Positions 43,697 to 53,818 of a stretch of 64,000 nucleotides of DNA are shown here, one piece after another (positions within the stretch are counted from its first letter, which is position 1; each line of letters starts with the position of its first letter). Source of the stretch: CAYRGQ01 sp964423925 (lineage in GTDB: Bacteria > Bacteroidota > Bacteroidia > Sphingobacteriales > Sphingobacteriaceae). The notes under the pieces are model-generated. The model saw only the letters and a list, made by a program, of their open reading frames with translations, was not told where the DNA came from and made no database searches. The position numbers and the translations under genes are program-made. The DNA lies in NCBI GenBank assembly GCA_964423925.1, contig CAYRGQ010000013.1, positions 1-64,000 on the forward strand. The letters run 5' to 3'.

Positions 43697-45997
43697 TTAC
43701 TTCTTACCTTTCTTGCCAGCCGGGTTTGTTCTAGACTTGGATATCGCATCCACGACCGCAATGGTCGTCATGTCGACGATTTCCCGGACGGACGCGTCCA
43801 ACTGCAGCACGTGGATAGGCTTGTTCATACCCAAGAGAATAGGGCCTACCGCTTCCGCATTGCCGATTTCCTGCAATAACTTGTAGGCGATGTTGCCCGA
43901 TTCCAAGTTGGGGAATATTAATGTATTCGCCGGGCTACCATTTAGCGTGCTAAAAGGGAAGTTGGCTTTCAGCAGTTCGCTGTTCATCGCGAAGTTAGCC
44001 TGCATTTCGCCGTCGACTACCACATGGGGATGTTTCTGGTGTAAGATGGCTACGGCTTGCTGCACTTTTGACGGTACATTGCCTTCCGTCGAACCGAAGT
44101 TCGTGTACGACAGCATCGCAATGCGCGGCTTGATGCCGAATTTCTGGACGGCGTCGTGTAGCAGCAACGTGATGTCCACGAGTTCCTCTACGGTCGGGTC
44201 CGCATTGACGGTGGTGTCGCCAAAGAAAACCGGGCCTTTGGAGGTGAGCATCATATACATGCCCGCCAGGCGGCTTCCGGGTTGGGTGCCGATGACGTGC
44301 AATGCCGGACGAATACTGGTTGCGTAGTTTTTAGTCATTCCCGATATCAGCGTGTCGGCCTCGCCAAACTCTACCATACAAGAGCCAAAATAGTTGCGGT
44401 CCAGCAGCAACTTATGCGCATCGCGAAGCGTGACCCCACGACGTTGCCGTTTTTTGTAAAGTAGGTCTGCGTATCGTGCGTGCCTATCGGTGCCCACTTC
44501 CTCAGCGGGGTCGATAATTTCGACGTCAGTAAGTTCCAGTAAGTTGTCGTGGATAAGCTTTTCGATAAGCACGCGCTTTCCCAATAGGATGGGTGTCGCG
44601 ATGCCCTCGTCCCGCACAATTTGGGCTGCGCGGAGTGTCTTGAAGTTGTCCGCCTCGGTAAAGACGACCTTTTTGGGGTTTGCCCGGGCTACCTCGCTCA
44701 GCTCGCGCATGATTCGGTCATCTTCGCCCAAGCGCTGCCGCAGTTCCTCGACGTATGTATCCCAATCCTCGATGGGAAAGCGGGCCACGCCAGACTCCAT
44801 AGCCGCACGGGCTACTGCTGGGGCCACTTCCGTAATGAGGCGGGGATCCGTAGGCTTAGGAATGATGTATTCTGGGCCAAACTTCAAGTTATTGGTGTCG
44901 TATGCTTGGTTTACGGACTCGGGTACCGGCTTTTTTGCCAATTGGGCGATCGCGTTCACGGCTGCAATTTTCATTGGCTCGTTGATGGCCGTGGCCCGCA
45001 CGTCCAATGCGCCGCGAAAAATAAAGGGGAAGCCAATTACGTTATTGACTTGGTTAGGATAATCCGAACGCCCCGTTGCCATGATGATGTCCTTCCGCGT
45101 TTTCATGGCCAACGGGTAGGCGATCTCTGGATCGGGGTTAGCCATGGCAAAAACGATCGGGTTCTTGGCCATACTCTTCAGCATTTCGGGCGTGAGCACG
45201 TCGGCACCTGACAATCCGATGAATATGTCTGCGCCTTTTATCGAATCCTCGAGGGTCCTTACGTCGGCCGTGGTAGCAAATTCGGCTTTGGAGGCGTCCA
45301 GGTTTGGGCGGTCAGCGCGGATACAACCCAAACGGTCGATCATAATCACATTTTCTTTCTTGGCGCCCAGCGCGATATACATCTTGGTGCAAGAAATGGC
45401 GGCTGCGCCAGCGCCCATCACCACGATTTTGACTTTGTCGATTTTCTTTTTCTGCAACTCGCAGGCATTGATCAATGCCGCGCCCGAAATAATGGCCGTA
45501 CCATGCTGGTCGTCATGCATGACCGGAATTTTCATCTCTTCCTTGAGGCGGCGTTCGATCTCAAAGCACTCGGGAGCCTTGATGTCTTCGAGGTTGATGC
45601 CACCGAAGGTGGGTTCCAAGGCCTTGACGATCCTTACGATTTCGTCCACCTCAGTGGCGTTAATCTCGATGTCGAATACGTCGATGTCTGCAAATATCTT
45701 GAAAAGCAATCCCTTACCTTCCATGACCGGCTTGCCGGCCTCCGGACCAATGTCTCCCAATCCCAGAACGGCTGTACCGTTGCTGATTACCCCGACGAGG
45801 TTGCCTTTGGCGGTGTATTTGTAAACGTCATTGACGTTTTCGGCGATTCGTAGGCAGGGTTCGGCAACGCCCGGAGAATAGGCCAGCGATAGGTCTCGCT
45901 GCGAGTTGGTGGGCTTGGTCGGCACTACTGCAATTTTTCCTGGCCTTCCTGATGCGTGGTAGTTTAGGGCTTCTTGCTTTTGATTCCTTTTGCTCAT
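43697..45997 (-). CDS. maeB: NADP-dependent malic enzyme with phosphotransacetylase-like domain
   Basis: A 766-residue two-domain protein. The N-terminal malic enzyme part (about 1-415) decarboxylates malate to pyruvate with NADP; its signatures are YSPGVAEPCL, DDQHGTAI and the dinucleotide loop VMGAGAAAISC. The C-terminal part (about 430-766) is a phosphate acetyltransferase-like domain, usually regulatory (acetyl-CoA sensing) in MaeB proteins. Length matches E. coli MaeB. It leads the ruvA-sprA stretch. Confidence 0.95.
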   Translation of the reverse strand: MSKRNQKQEALNYHASGRPGKIAVVPTKPTNSQRDLSLAYSPGVAEPCLRIAENVNDVYKYTAKGNLVGVISNGTAVLGLGDIGPEAGKPVMEGKGLLFKIFADIDVFDIEINATEVDEIVRIVKALEPTFGGINLEDIKAPECFEIERRLKEEMKIPVMHDDQHGTAIISGAALINACELQKKKIDKVKIVVMGAGAAAISCTKMYIALGAKKENVIMIDRLGCIRADRPNLDASKAEFATTADVRTLEDSIKGADIFIGLSGADVLTPEMLKSMAKNPIVFAMANPDPEIAYPLAMKTRKDIIMATGRSDYPNQVNNVIGFPFIFRGALDVRATAINEPMKIAAVNAIAQLAKKPVPESVNQAYDTNNLKFGPEYIIPKPTDPRLITEVAPAVARAAMESGVARFPIEDWDTYVEELRQRLGEDDRIMRELSEVARANPKKVVFTEADNFKTLRAAQIVRDEGIATPILLGKRVLIEKLIHDNLLELTDVEIIDPAEEVGTDRHARYADLLYKKRQRRGVTLRDAHKLLLDRNYFGSCMVEFGEADTLISGMTKNYATSIRPALHVIGTQPGSRLAGMYMMLTSKGPVFFGDTTVNADPTVEELVDITLLLHDAVQKFGIKPRIAMLSYTNFGSTEGNVPSKVQQAVAILHQKHPHVVVDGEMQANFAMNSELLKANFPFSTLNGSPANTLIFPNLESGNIAYKLLQEIGNAEAVGPILLGMNKPIHVLQLDASVREIVDMTTIAVVDAISKSRTNPAGKKGKK

Positions 45998-46043
45998 TTT
46001 TGATATGCTCCCAATACAGGTTCTATTCTTGGTACCGATGTTG

Positions 46044-46051
46044 CAAAGGTA
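46044..46051 (-). promoter_or_regulatory. -7 element for maeB
   Basis: On the minus strand this reads TACCTTTG, an exact TAnnTTTG, 46 bases before the maeB start. No TTTG lies at the -33 position. Confidence 0.4.
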
Positions 46052-46171
46052 TGATTCTTTTCTGATTAGTGCCCCAACATGAGGGGAGTGCCCGAAAGAT
46101 AAATAAAAAATGTGGGTATATGTTGACGGAATTTAGCTTGTTTGTCGTTTCGAGGCGACAGGGTGCCGCGC

Positions 46172-47596
46172 TCATTGTTTCAAGGTGTCCAGCAAGCGGA
46201 ACATCCGGTTGCGCATGGCTTGCGCGGGACCTTGGTAATTGTTGACGAGCAAGGCGAAAACGAGGGGCGTGCCATCGGTCGCCGTATGGTAGCCAGCATA
46301 GCCTAAGACACCGCCGATGGTGCCACTCTTCATGGTCATTCCATTGATGGTCGGAAGGCTTTCGTGAAAGCTGGCGAACCACGGTTCGTGCCGCACGGAT
46401 GCTAGTATTCGCGCCATCGCCCGTGTCGTCACCCGATTGCCCGGCGACAGGCCGGACCCGTCCTGTATGCGCAATTCACCGGGAGCGAGTTGGAGTTTTT
46501 CCACCCAAAAGTCCCGTATAAATGTAGCCCCGTCCGCGTCGTCGCCAGCCGTTTTAGCTGAGGCCTCCAGCAACGCTTCCCCGTAGAGGTTGATGCTTTT
46601 TTGGTTAAACCAATAGACAATCTCCGCTAAGGGTGGGGAATGGTGCGTATGCAGACTGGTGCCGGTGTCGGGCACGTCTACGGAGGCCGGTCGCAACATA
46701 TGTGCGGTGGTGGGCGCGGCTGTTGGCGCCATGCCGGCAGCGCCGAGCGCATGGTGCAATTGGTAAGCGGCATGGTAGGCTGCATCGGGCAGCGCTATGC
46801 GAATGGTCTTTCGGAGGTCGATACCGTGGGTGCCGCGCAGGTAAATGCGGGTGGAGTATGGTGCGGCAAAGGCGTATACGTTGTCGCCACTTCCGGCCGG
46901 CCCCGTCGTCGTTTCATTGGCCAATTCCAAGTAGGAGATGTCGGAGGTAGTACGGCGAATGGTCGTGGGATCGCCCACTCGACGGCCTACGTTGAAATCG
47001 ATGCCCACAGCGTTCTCCTGCCAGTTAAGTGCCGATACTCCCGCGCCATAGTAATTTCCTAAATCTTGCCATGGCCATCCACGCGGAGCCGTCATCCCGC
47101 CGTAATATTGGTCATTGCCAATGACGCGTCCGTCAATCGAGCCAATGCCCGCCGCCCGGATGGCAGCTAACCAATCTTGGATAATATTCTCGTCGAGCGT
47201 ATTGGGATAGCGATCGCTCCCCAACGTAGGATCGCCTGTACCTTTGATGATTAAGTCACCGTGCAATACGCCGTCGTCCCCGATAGTGCCGGTATAGTAT
47301 AGTTCAGTGGCAAACGTATGCGTGGGGCCGAGCACGTGGTACGCGGTGGCCGCCGTGATGTTTTTTAGCGTGGATGCGGTAGCCAGGCCGATTTGTTCGT
47401 TTTTGGCAAACAAAACTTCCCCTGTCTCGGCGTGGAGTACCGTCAACGACGTCATGCCGTGAGCCAAGCTTTCGTGCGTTTCGAAGGTGTGGTAGGCGGA
47501 TTCCAAGCGTGTAGCCAACGACTGCGCCGAAACATTGACCCCTATAAGCAGGCAAATAGACACGAAAATAGAACGCTGGTAACGGAAAGCATGCAT
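46172..47596 (-). CDS. dacB: D-alanyl-D-alanine carboxypeptidase/endopeptidase, PBP4 type
   Basis: A 474-residue periplasmic penicillin-binding protein of the S13 family, trimming and cutting peptidoglycan cross-links. The signal peptide covers about 1-25 (ending NVSAQ). The active-site serine is S75 in STLK (75-78). The second motif SIN lies in YWFNQKSINLYGE and the third is KSG (MKSGTIGGVLGYAGY), in place of the commoner KTG. The start at 47596 is chosen because it begins directly before the hydrophobic signal; an in-frame upstream start at 47653 adds a non-conserved 19 residues. It is divergent from aminopeptidase P. Confidence 0.92.
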   Translation of the reverse strand: MHAFRYQRSIFVSICLLIGVNVSAQSLATRLESAYHTFETHESLAHGMTSLTVLHAETGEVLFAKNEQIGLATASTLKNITAATAYHVLGPTHTFATELYYTGTIGDDGVLHGDLIIKGTGDPTLGSDRYPNTLDENIIQDWLAAIRAAGIGSIDGRVIGNDQYYGGMTAPRGWPWQDLGNYYGAGVSALNWQENAVGIDFNVGRRVGDPTTIRRTTSDISYLELANETTTGPAGSGDNVYAFAAPYSTRIYLRGTHGIDLRKTIRIALPDAAYHAAYQLHHALGAAGMAPTAAPTTAHMLRPASVDVPDTGTSLHTHHSPPLAEIVYWFNQKSINLYGEALLEASAKTAGDDADGATFIRDFWVEKLQLAPGELRIQDGSGLSPGNRVTTRAMARILASVRHEPWFASFHESLPTINGMTMKSGTIGGVLGYAGYHTATDGTPLVFALLVNNYQGPAQAMRNRMFRLLDTLKQ

Positions 47597-47738
47597 GGCA
47601 GAAACGTATTGGTCCTCAGTACCCAAATATCGGAAAAATCGACGGAGTGGCAAGTGTAGCGGGCGACGAATCGGCCCAACGCGTCCTACGGCATGTCACG
47701 TCATTTTTCTATCTTGCACCCAGAAAAACGTACTTGAC

Positions 47739-49517
47739 ATGACACATCCCCAAAAACTGGAAAAACTGCGCCTAGCGATGCAAGCCCAAGGCCTTGATGC
47801 CTATATCATTCCGTCTTCCGATCCCCATATCAGCGAATATTTGCCCGAGCGTTATAAATGCATTGCTTGGGCCTCGGGCTTTACGGGGTCTGCGGGCACG
47901 TTGGTCATTACGCAGACTTTCGCGGGCCTGTGGACGGACGGGCGTTATTTTGTGCAGGCCACCGAACAGCTCGCAGGGAGTGGCTTCGTACTGATGAAGT
48001 TAAAGGTGCAGGGTGCCGCCGAATATGTCGATTGGCTTGCGAGTGCACTGCCTGCGGGATCAACCGTGGCCTTTGACGGTAAATTGGCTTCTGTCGGCAT
48101 CGCCCAAACCGTGTTAAACACTTTGCTGCCCAAAGGCATGACGGTTCGCGGCGATATCGATCTGTTGGAGGGGCTGTGGGACCACCGTCCCGGGCTGCCC
48201 ACTGCGCCGGCTTACCTCATTGACGAATCGACGACGGGCGCGTCAGCTACGTCGAAGCTCCAACGCGTGCGCGATGAAATGGCGCGCAAGGGTGTGCAGG
48301 CCCATTTGGTTTCCTCGCTTGATGATGTAGCGTGGCTGTTGAATCTCCGGGGTAGCGACGTCCCGTGCAATCCGGTAGTGCTGGCGTTCATCCTGTTTGA
48401 AGCCGACCGCGTCAGCCTTTACATTGACAAACAAAAATTGTCCGAAGGCGACCGAAAACGTTTAAGCGAGTCAGGCGTGTTCATAGCACCGTACGGAGGA
48501 GTGGAAGAAGCCTTAGCGAACTTGTCCGCCGGCACGAGCGTGCTGATCGACCCGCGGCGCACTTGCTACGCCCTGTATGATGCGGTGCCCAAATCGGTGG
48601 CCGTGGTTGAAGATATTAATCCCTCAACGAATTATAAGGCGGTGAAGAATGACATCGAACTCGCCCATATTCGGGTGACGATGGTGAAGGACGGGGTGGC
48701 AATGACACGCTTTTTTAAGTGGTTGGAAGAGGGCGTTGGGTCTGAACGTATTACCGAGCTGTCGTTGGCCGCTAAACTGAGGGATATCCGGGCTAGGGGA
48801 GAAGGCTTCCTGGGCGAAAGCTTTACCACAATTGCCGGTTATAAAGCCAACGGCGCTTTGCCACACTACATGGCGACGCCCGAAAGCCACGCAACATTGG
48901 AAGCCGACGGTTTGATGCTCGTAGACTCGGGGGGGCAGTACACGACGGGCACGACGGACATTACCCGTGTGGTTTCGCTCGGCAACATAACTGAGGCCCA
49001 ACGCACGGACTATACGCTGGTGCTGAAAGCTATGATCGAAGGCAGTGCAACTGCCTTTACCTACGGCACCAAAGGTTATCAAATCGATGCCATCACCCGA
49101 AGGCCTCTGTGGGAACACCTGCGCAACTACGGTCACGGAACGGGACACGGGATCGGGTTCTTCCTAAACGTGCATGAAGGCCCCCATGTGTTCAACGCCG
49201 CCAACGTCAACGTCACCATCGAGCCCGGCATGGTCACGTCGATTGAGCCGGGGCTGTACCGAGAAGGGGAGTACGGCATTCGCATCGAAAACCTGGTGTT
49301 GAGCAGGATAGTAACGGAAAACCAGTTCGGTACGTTCCTGGATTTTGAAACATTAACGCTCTGCTATATCGACACGGCATTGGTAGACAAATCCCTGCTT
49401 GATCCTCGGCATATCGAATGGCTAAACGCATACCACGCGACTGTGTTCGAACGTCTCGCACCGCACCTATCCGAGGATGAGCAGCGCTGGCTAGCCGGCA
49501 AGACAAAAGCTATATAG
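47739..49517 (+). CDS. Xaa-Pro aminopeptidase (aminopeptidase P family, M24)
   Basis: A 592-residue three-domain aminopeptidase P of the long (eukaryote-like) form, cutting N-terminal residues before proline. Two creatinase-like N-terminal domains (about 1-310) precede the pita-bread metal domain. Metal ligands are visible in LMLVDSGGQYTTGTTDITR, HGTGHGIGFFLNVHEGPH and TSIEPGLYREGEYGIRIEN. The start at 47739 (MTHPQKLEKLRLAMQ) matches relatives; the frame is open back to 47595, but that part overlaps the dacB start. A shared terminator follows. Confidence 0.93.
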   Translation: MTHPQKLEKLRLAMQAQGLDAYIIPSSDPHISEYLPERYKCIAWASGFTGSAGTLVITQTFAGLWTDGRYFVQATEQLAGSGFVLMKLKVQGAAEYVDWLASALPAGSTVAFDGKLASVGIAQTVLNTLLPKGMTVRGDIDLLEGLWDHRPGLPTAPAYLIDESTTGASATSKLQRVRDEMARKGVQAHLVSSLDDVAWLLNLRGSDVPCNPVVLAFILFEADRVSLYIDKQKLSEGDRKRLSESGVFIAPYGGVEEALANLSAGTSVLIDPRRTCYALYDAVPKSVAVVEDINPSTNYKAVKNDIELAHIRVTMVKDGVAMTRFFKWLEEGVGSERITELSLAAKLRDIRARGEGFLGESFTTIAGYKANGALPHYMATPESHATLEADGLMLVDSGGQYTTGTTDITRVVSLGNITEAQRTDYTLVLKAMIEGSATAFTYGTKGYQIDAITRRPLWEHLRNYGHGTGHGIGFFLNVHEGPHVFNAANVNVTIEPGMVTSIEPGLYREGEYGIRIENLVLSRIVTENQFGTFLDFETLTLCYIDTALVDKSLLDPRHIEWLNAYHATVFERLAPHLSEDEQRWLAGKTKAI

Positions 49518-49544
49518 CAAGTCACTTCGCTGAAGGTTGAAAAC

Positions 49545-49582
49545 AAACAGCCCCCCTGGTTCGAAAAGCAGGGGGGCTGTTT
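49545..49582. terminator. Bidirectional terminator between aminopeptidase P and ompA
   Basis: AAACAGCCCCCC (49545-49556) pairs perfectly with GGGGGGCTGTTT (49571-49582): 12 bp, flanked by A and T runs, serving both convergent genes. Confidence 0.85.
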
Positions 49583-49601
49583 AGTTTATGTCGTGATTCG
49601 A

Positions 49602-50921
49602 CTAGTAAAGGGTGAACTCTACCCGACGATTTTGCTGGCGCCCGGCTGCCGTATTGTTGTCGGCAATCGGCTGCGTTGGTCCATATCCCGTGGCTTCGAT
49701 ACGCGTAGGATTAGCACCTTTGCTCACCAAGTAGGCCTTGACCGCTTCGGCACGTTCTTTCGAAAGCCGCATATTCGTCTGCATCGAGCCCGTGTTGTCT
49801 GTGTGCCCCGCCAACTTCAAGCTGAAGTTTTTCTCGATGAGCAACGCGGCGACTTTATTCAAGCTGTTATGCGACGTAGGGCGAATCGTAGCCTTGCCCA
49901 AGTCAAACTCCAGGTTCTGGATCGCTTCGTCGACCACCCGGCGATCTTCTTCCGTTACTACGATCTTCTGGATGATAGGCTCTTTCACCTCCGGTAGGGC
50001 ACAGCCCGCACCATCTACCTTAGTGCCTTGGGGTGTACCAGGACATTGGTCAAAGCGGTTGGCTACGCCATCACCGTCGTCATCCGCAAGGTCGGCATTC
50101 AGTTTGGCAAGCTCGTCCCTCACAGCACTGTTTTCAGCACTTTGCCGGGTAATCGTTTCGTTTTGCGCTTCGATTAGGGCGTGCTGTTCCAGCAGCTCGT
50201 CATACAGCGTGCTGACGGGATTGCTGTTGGCTAAAAACGGCTTGGTTTTGTCTCCTAACGCGAATTCCATACCGATGTGGGCATAGGAGAAGAGATCTTT
50301 CGATCCTCCACCAGCGGCATCGAAGTTGCTGGACTGGACCAATCTCATCGTATAGCCCAAGTCGAGTAGCATGTTGGGCGCCACGGCGAACTTCAATCCC
50401 AATCCTCCAGGGATGAACATTTTGGCTTCAGCATCCCGGTTTGTCACCGTGCCGTTAATGTCCGACGAAGCCTCGAATCCCATAACGCCAAGTCCCGCGG
50501 TTAGGTAGGGCTTCACCACGCCGTGATGCTGGCGCCAGTTAATATTGGCCAGGGTTACGTTGCCGGAAAGCGCTACGGACCACGGTAGGCTGGTTTCGAA
50601 CGAATTGTCGTTGTCTTTATAGGAACCTGCTACTTTGCCGCCTAAATAATCGAGCTGCACGCCAAAGCCGGGTAGCAATTGTTTTTTGATGTAGGCGCCA
50701 TATCCCAAGCGGTGCTCGACTTTGTCAAACTGACGGCGTATGCCGATAAGGTTCGACTGGTTAAGCGTACCCAAATGCACACCGATGGACCAGGTGTTGT
50801 AGTCCGTCTCGGGGGCGAATGTCTTGACCGGATTAACGGGGGAAGTTTGCGCATACAGGCTGGCAGAGGAGCACAACGCAAGTGCAAGGGCAACTCCGGT
50901 TTTGGTAAAATTGATCTTCAT
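49602..50921 (-). CDS. OmpA-family outer-membrane protein
   Basis: A 439-residue protein anchoring the outer membrane to peptidoglycan. It has a signal peptide (1-25, ending LYAQ), an N-terminal eight-strand-type barrel region (about 35-215), a helical linker, one thrombospondin type-3 calcium repeat (DDDGDGVANRFDQCPGTPQG) and a C-terminal OmpA domain that binds diaminopimelate (LAGHTDNTGS, then LSKERAEAVKAYL and QQNRRVEFTLY). The start at 50921 is chosen to begin the signal peptide; the frame extends to 50954. Confidence 0.92.
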   Translation of the reverse strand: MKINFTKTGVALALALCSSASLYAQTSPVNPVKTFAPETDYNTWSIGVHLGTLNQSNLIGIRRQFDKVEHRLGYGAYIKKQLLPGFGVQLDYLGGKVAGSYKDNDNSFETSLPWSVALSGNVTLANINWRQHHGVVKPYLTAGLGVMGFEASSDINGTVTNRDAEAKMFIPGGLGLKFAVAPNMLLDLGYTMRLVQSSNFDAAGGGSKDLFSYAHIGMEFALGDKTKPFLANSNPVSTLYDELLEQHALIEAQNETITRQSAENSAVRDELAKLNADLADDDGDGVANRFDQCPGTPQGTKVDGAGCALPEVKEPIIQKIVVTEEDRRVVDEAIQNLEFDLGKATIRPTSHNSLNKVAALLIEKNFSLKLAGHTDNTGSMQTNMRLSKERAEAVKAYLVSKGANPTRIEATGYGPTQPIADNNTAAGRQQNRRVEFTLY

Positions 50922-50984
50922 GATGTCTATGTGTTTACGCGGGGTGCACTGCAAAAGTTAAGCCAGTATTGGTGGATGCGAGAC

Positions 50985-51536
50985 TTATTGTATCGTTGCA
51001 CCGAGCAAAATCGTGGACCACTGGGAGATATCTTCCGTTATCGAGTCCGTTTTGTCAATTGCTAATTCGATTGTATGGTAAGCCGTTGGGCCTTCTATCG
51101 CGTAGCTGAGGAAGACGGTTTCGCCACAGTAGCCATCCACTTCAGCTTGTATACTGAAGAGTACGCTGGAGCGGGTGTCTACCATTTTGCGATCCAGTAT
51201 AGTTAGGTTGGCCTCGGGGCAGGTCGTCCGTAGGTAATTCAACTTGTCGGTGGGAGCGGAGGCCGAGCTAATGGGGTAGTAGCGCCGGTCGATCGTGGTT
51301 ATCCGTACCGATTTAACCGTTGAACTGGCTGCGGTGCGTCCGGTAACGTTGTACACCGACTCGCGGATTGATTTGGTGTCTTTCCGCACGCGACTCTGTT
51401 TCCAGCGGTAGTCCGCGGGCAGCTTGATGATTATTTCTTCTTTGCCCGGTGTGGGTTGGGCATGGGCTGGGTATGCAAGCACCAAAGTGAGCGTTAAGAA
51501 ACTGAGAGTTTTGAGCAGATGGTGAAGGAGGTTCAT
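50985..51536 (-). CDS. Small secreted protein of unknown function
   Basis: A 183-residue protein I do not recognise. It has a signal peptide (about 1-27, ending AHAQ) and a mature domain of about 155 residues, probably beta-rich, with two cysteines (TTCPEA and DGYCGE) that could form a disulfide. There is no membrane segment or lipobox. It lies between ompA and an MFS transporter on the same strand, 63 bases before ompA. A start three codons upstream is also in frame. Confidence 0.65.
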   Translation of the reverse strand: MNLLHHLLKTLSFLTLTLVLAYPAHAQPTPGKEEIIIKLPADYRWKQSRVRKDTKSIRESVYNVTGRTAASSTVKSVRITTIDRRYYPISSASAPTDKLNYLRTTCPEANLTILDRKMVDTRSSVLFSIQAEVDGYCGETVFLSYAIEGPTAYHTIELAIDKTDSITEDISQWSTILLGATIQ

Positions 51537-51584
51537 AGAAGCCAAAGTTACGAAGTTCGTGCCAAAAAATGTTGGCGTCCTCGT

Positions 51585-52790
51585 TTACAGTCGCTTCACA
51601 ATGTAATATGACGCGACCGATGTGGCGCCCAGGAGCGCCGCCGTTCCCCACCAGAGCGTCGAAAACCCCCATACATCAGCTACCGTTGTGCCTATAAAGG
51701 GCGAGAAAACGTGGGCTGCTGAAAAAGCTAGCGCATTCAGGCCCATGTAAGCGCCTTGCGTGCGATAGGTCGATCGCTTGATTGCTACCGAGGCCATGAA
51801 AGGCATGGCGAATATCTCGGAAATACTGAGGAGGAAAATGGACAGGTACAGCATGAATAGACCCGGTGCGAGCGGCAAGAGGGCAAAGGACGCCCCGCAC
51901 AGCATGATGCCTAGGGCGATGCTACTGGCATAGGTCAGTCGGCGCTCGGCGAGGTGTACCAGCAGCATCTCGAAAAGTACGACGATAAGTCCGCTGAATC
52001 CTAAGATGTACCCTACCTGTTTCTCATTCATCAGGTGGGCTTTTTGGTAAAACAGCGGCAGCGTACTCAGCAATTGGAAAAAGCACATGGCATACGCGAA
52101 GCATAGTACGCTGAAACTGAGGTAGCGCCTATCGCGATAGGGCGAAAGCGGCGGCGCCGTTTCAGTCGGCTCATCGTGTTGCGCACGCGTCCGTTTCGGG
52201 TTTTCTTGCCGGTTGTAGAAATAGGCGATGAAAATAACAGCGGCCATCAGGCAGCCCAGGGCATTGCCATAGAAAATCCATTGGTAGGAAATGCTGGCAA
52301 GCAATCCTCCCATAGCGGGGCCAACCGAGAAACCGAGATTGATAGCCATTCGGTTCAGCGAAAACGCTTTAGTTAGATTTTCGGGTTTGGCATAGCGTGC
52401 TACCGATACGGAATTGGCGGGACGAAATGATTCCGTAACCACGCTCAATATGGCAATGGTAATGGCTAGGGACGTGACCGTGGTAAACAGGGGGATGAGG
52501 AGGAAAAGGGGGATAGACAGCAACAAACTGATGGATTGTATGCTGAAATTGCCGAAGCGGTCAGTAAGCCAGCCGCCTAACCACGACCCGATAACGGCAC
52601 CAATCCCGAAGGCAGCGAGTACGATGCCTACATCCCGGATGCCGAAGCCTAAGGCATTTGTCATGTAAACACCCAGAAACGGAAGTGCCATCGCGCCCGT
52701 CCGGTTGACTAACATGACCAAGGCAAGCATCCACGCGGCGGGTGATAACCCGCGATAGGTGTTGATATAAAGCCGGAGAAAGACTTTCAT
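51585..52790 (-). CDS. Major facilitator superfamily transporter
   Basis: A 401-residue inner-membrane carrier with twelve predicted helices. The loop between helices 2 and 3 reads GSWLGGWLTDRFGNF, the MFS motif A. A charged cytoplasmic loop (YNRQENPKRTRAQHDEPTE) divides the halves. Drug-efflux type members are closest in build, but the substrate is unknown. The ATG at 52790 is preferred; the frame is open to 52835. Confidence 0.88.
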   Translation of the reverse strand: MKVFLRLYINTYRGLSPAAWMLALVMLVNRTGAMALPFLGVYMTNALGFGIRDVGIVLAAFGIGAVIGSWLGGWLTDRFGNFSIQSISLLLSIPLFLLIPLFTTVTSLAITIAILSVVTESFRPANSVSVARYAKPENLTKAFSLNRMAINLGFSVGPAMGGLLASISYQWIFYGNALGCLMAAVIFIAYFYNRQENPKRTRAQHDEPTETAPPLSPYRDRRYLSFSVLCFAYAMCFFQLLSTLPLFYQKAHLMNEKQVGYILGFSGLIVVLFEMLLVHLAERRLTYASSIALGIMLCGASFALLPLAPGLFMLYLSIFLLSISEIFAMPFMASVAIKRSTYRTQGAYMGLNALAFSAAHVFSPFIGTTVADVWGFSTLWWGTAALLGATSVASYYIVKRL

Positions 52791-52855
52791 GGGATGGCTC
52801 GAAAAAGCAAGACCGATCACATACCTACCGGTCAAGTGGTCCGCTACTAGGGAAG

Positions 52856-53818
52856 TTATACAAAAGGTGCTTGCCCCGACACCGGAATCGAAGCGGCCTG
52901 TATAAGCCGCGTGCGCCCTGAACGACGGTTGAAGGCGTAATCCAGCCTGCCCAAGTTTATGCCGCCAAAACCCACCTGGTTAATCACCGTGGGCTTGCCG
53001 TCAAGATTGGCTACTTGATCAGGCTGGGCTAAAAAGGTGTGGGTATGGCCGCCGATAATCAAGTCGATATGGCGCGTCTGGCTCGCTAGCAATACGTCGG
53101 ATACCTTGGGCTCGTTTTGGTATTTGTATCCTAAATGCGAAAGACAGATGACCATGCTGCATTTGTAGTCAAAACGCAAACGGCTCGCGATTTCGTTTGC
53201 GACCGAAACCGGATCTGCATACCGTATGTCTTGATAATGGTTTGGATCTACCAGTCCCGCAAGCTCAATGCCTAGTCCAAATACGCCGATGCGGACACCT
53301 TGCTTGCGAAAAATGGCGTACGGTTTGGTTTTGCCCTGCAGGATGGTGTCGCTGAAATCGTAATTGGCGATAAGGAAGGGAAAGTTGGCGTGCGACATGG
53401 CGTACTCCAGCCCCGAGAGTCCGTTGTCAAACTCATGGTTGCCGAAGGTAGCCGCGTCGTAACCCATCTTACCCATTAATTCCATTTCCAGCTTGCCGTT
53501 AAACAGGTTGAAGTACGGCGTCCCCTGCACCATGTCGCCGGCGTCTAGTAACAGTACGTTCCGCTCTTCGCGACGGATACGGTCGATCAGCGCCGCTCGG
53601 CGCGCCACGCCGCCCCGTCCTTCGTTGCGCGAGCCATCCATCGGGAAAGGCTCGATACGGCTGTGCACGTCGTTGGTGTGGAGAATGGTTAGTTTTACGT
53701 CTTCTGAGCCAAACGACGCCAACGGCCAGCCCACGGCACCCGCGGAAGCGAGTACGCTCGCCTGGCGGAGAAACGTCCGCCTATTGATCGCTTGTAATTC
53801 TTCCTTCGAGTTGTGCAT
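52856..53818 (-). CDS. Tat-exported metallophosphatase (5'-nucleotidase N-terminal half)
   Basis: A 320-residue calcineurin-like phosphatase equal to the catalytic N-terminal half of UshA-type 5'-nucleotidases. A twin-arginine signal (INRRTFLRQA, 11-20) suggests folded export with metals bound. Metal-binding motifs in order are LHTNDVHS, DAGDMVQGTPY, FGNHEFD, CLSHLG and GGHTHT. The C-terminal nucleotide-binding half is encoded by the gene just upstream, overlapping by 38 bases, so substrate specificity probably needs both proteins. Confidence 0.9.
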   Translation of the reverse strand: MHNSKEELQAINRRTFLRQASVLASAGAVGWPLASFGSEDVKLTILHTNDVHSRIEPFPMDGSRNEGRGGVARRAALIDRIRREERNVLLLDAGDMVQGTPYFNLFNGKLEMELMGKMGYDAATFGNHEFDNGLSGLEYAMSHANFPFLIANYDFSDTILQGKTKPYAIFRKQGVRIGVFGLGIELAGLVDPNHYQDIRYADPVSVANEIASRLRFDYKCSMVICLSHLGYKYQNEPKVSDVLLASQTRHIDLIIGGHTHTFLAQPDQVANLDGKPTVINQVGFGGINLGRLDYAFNRRSGRTRLIQAASIPVSGQAPFV

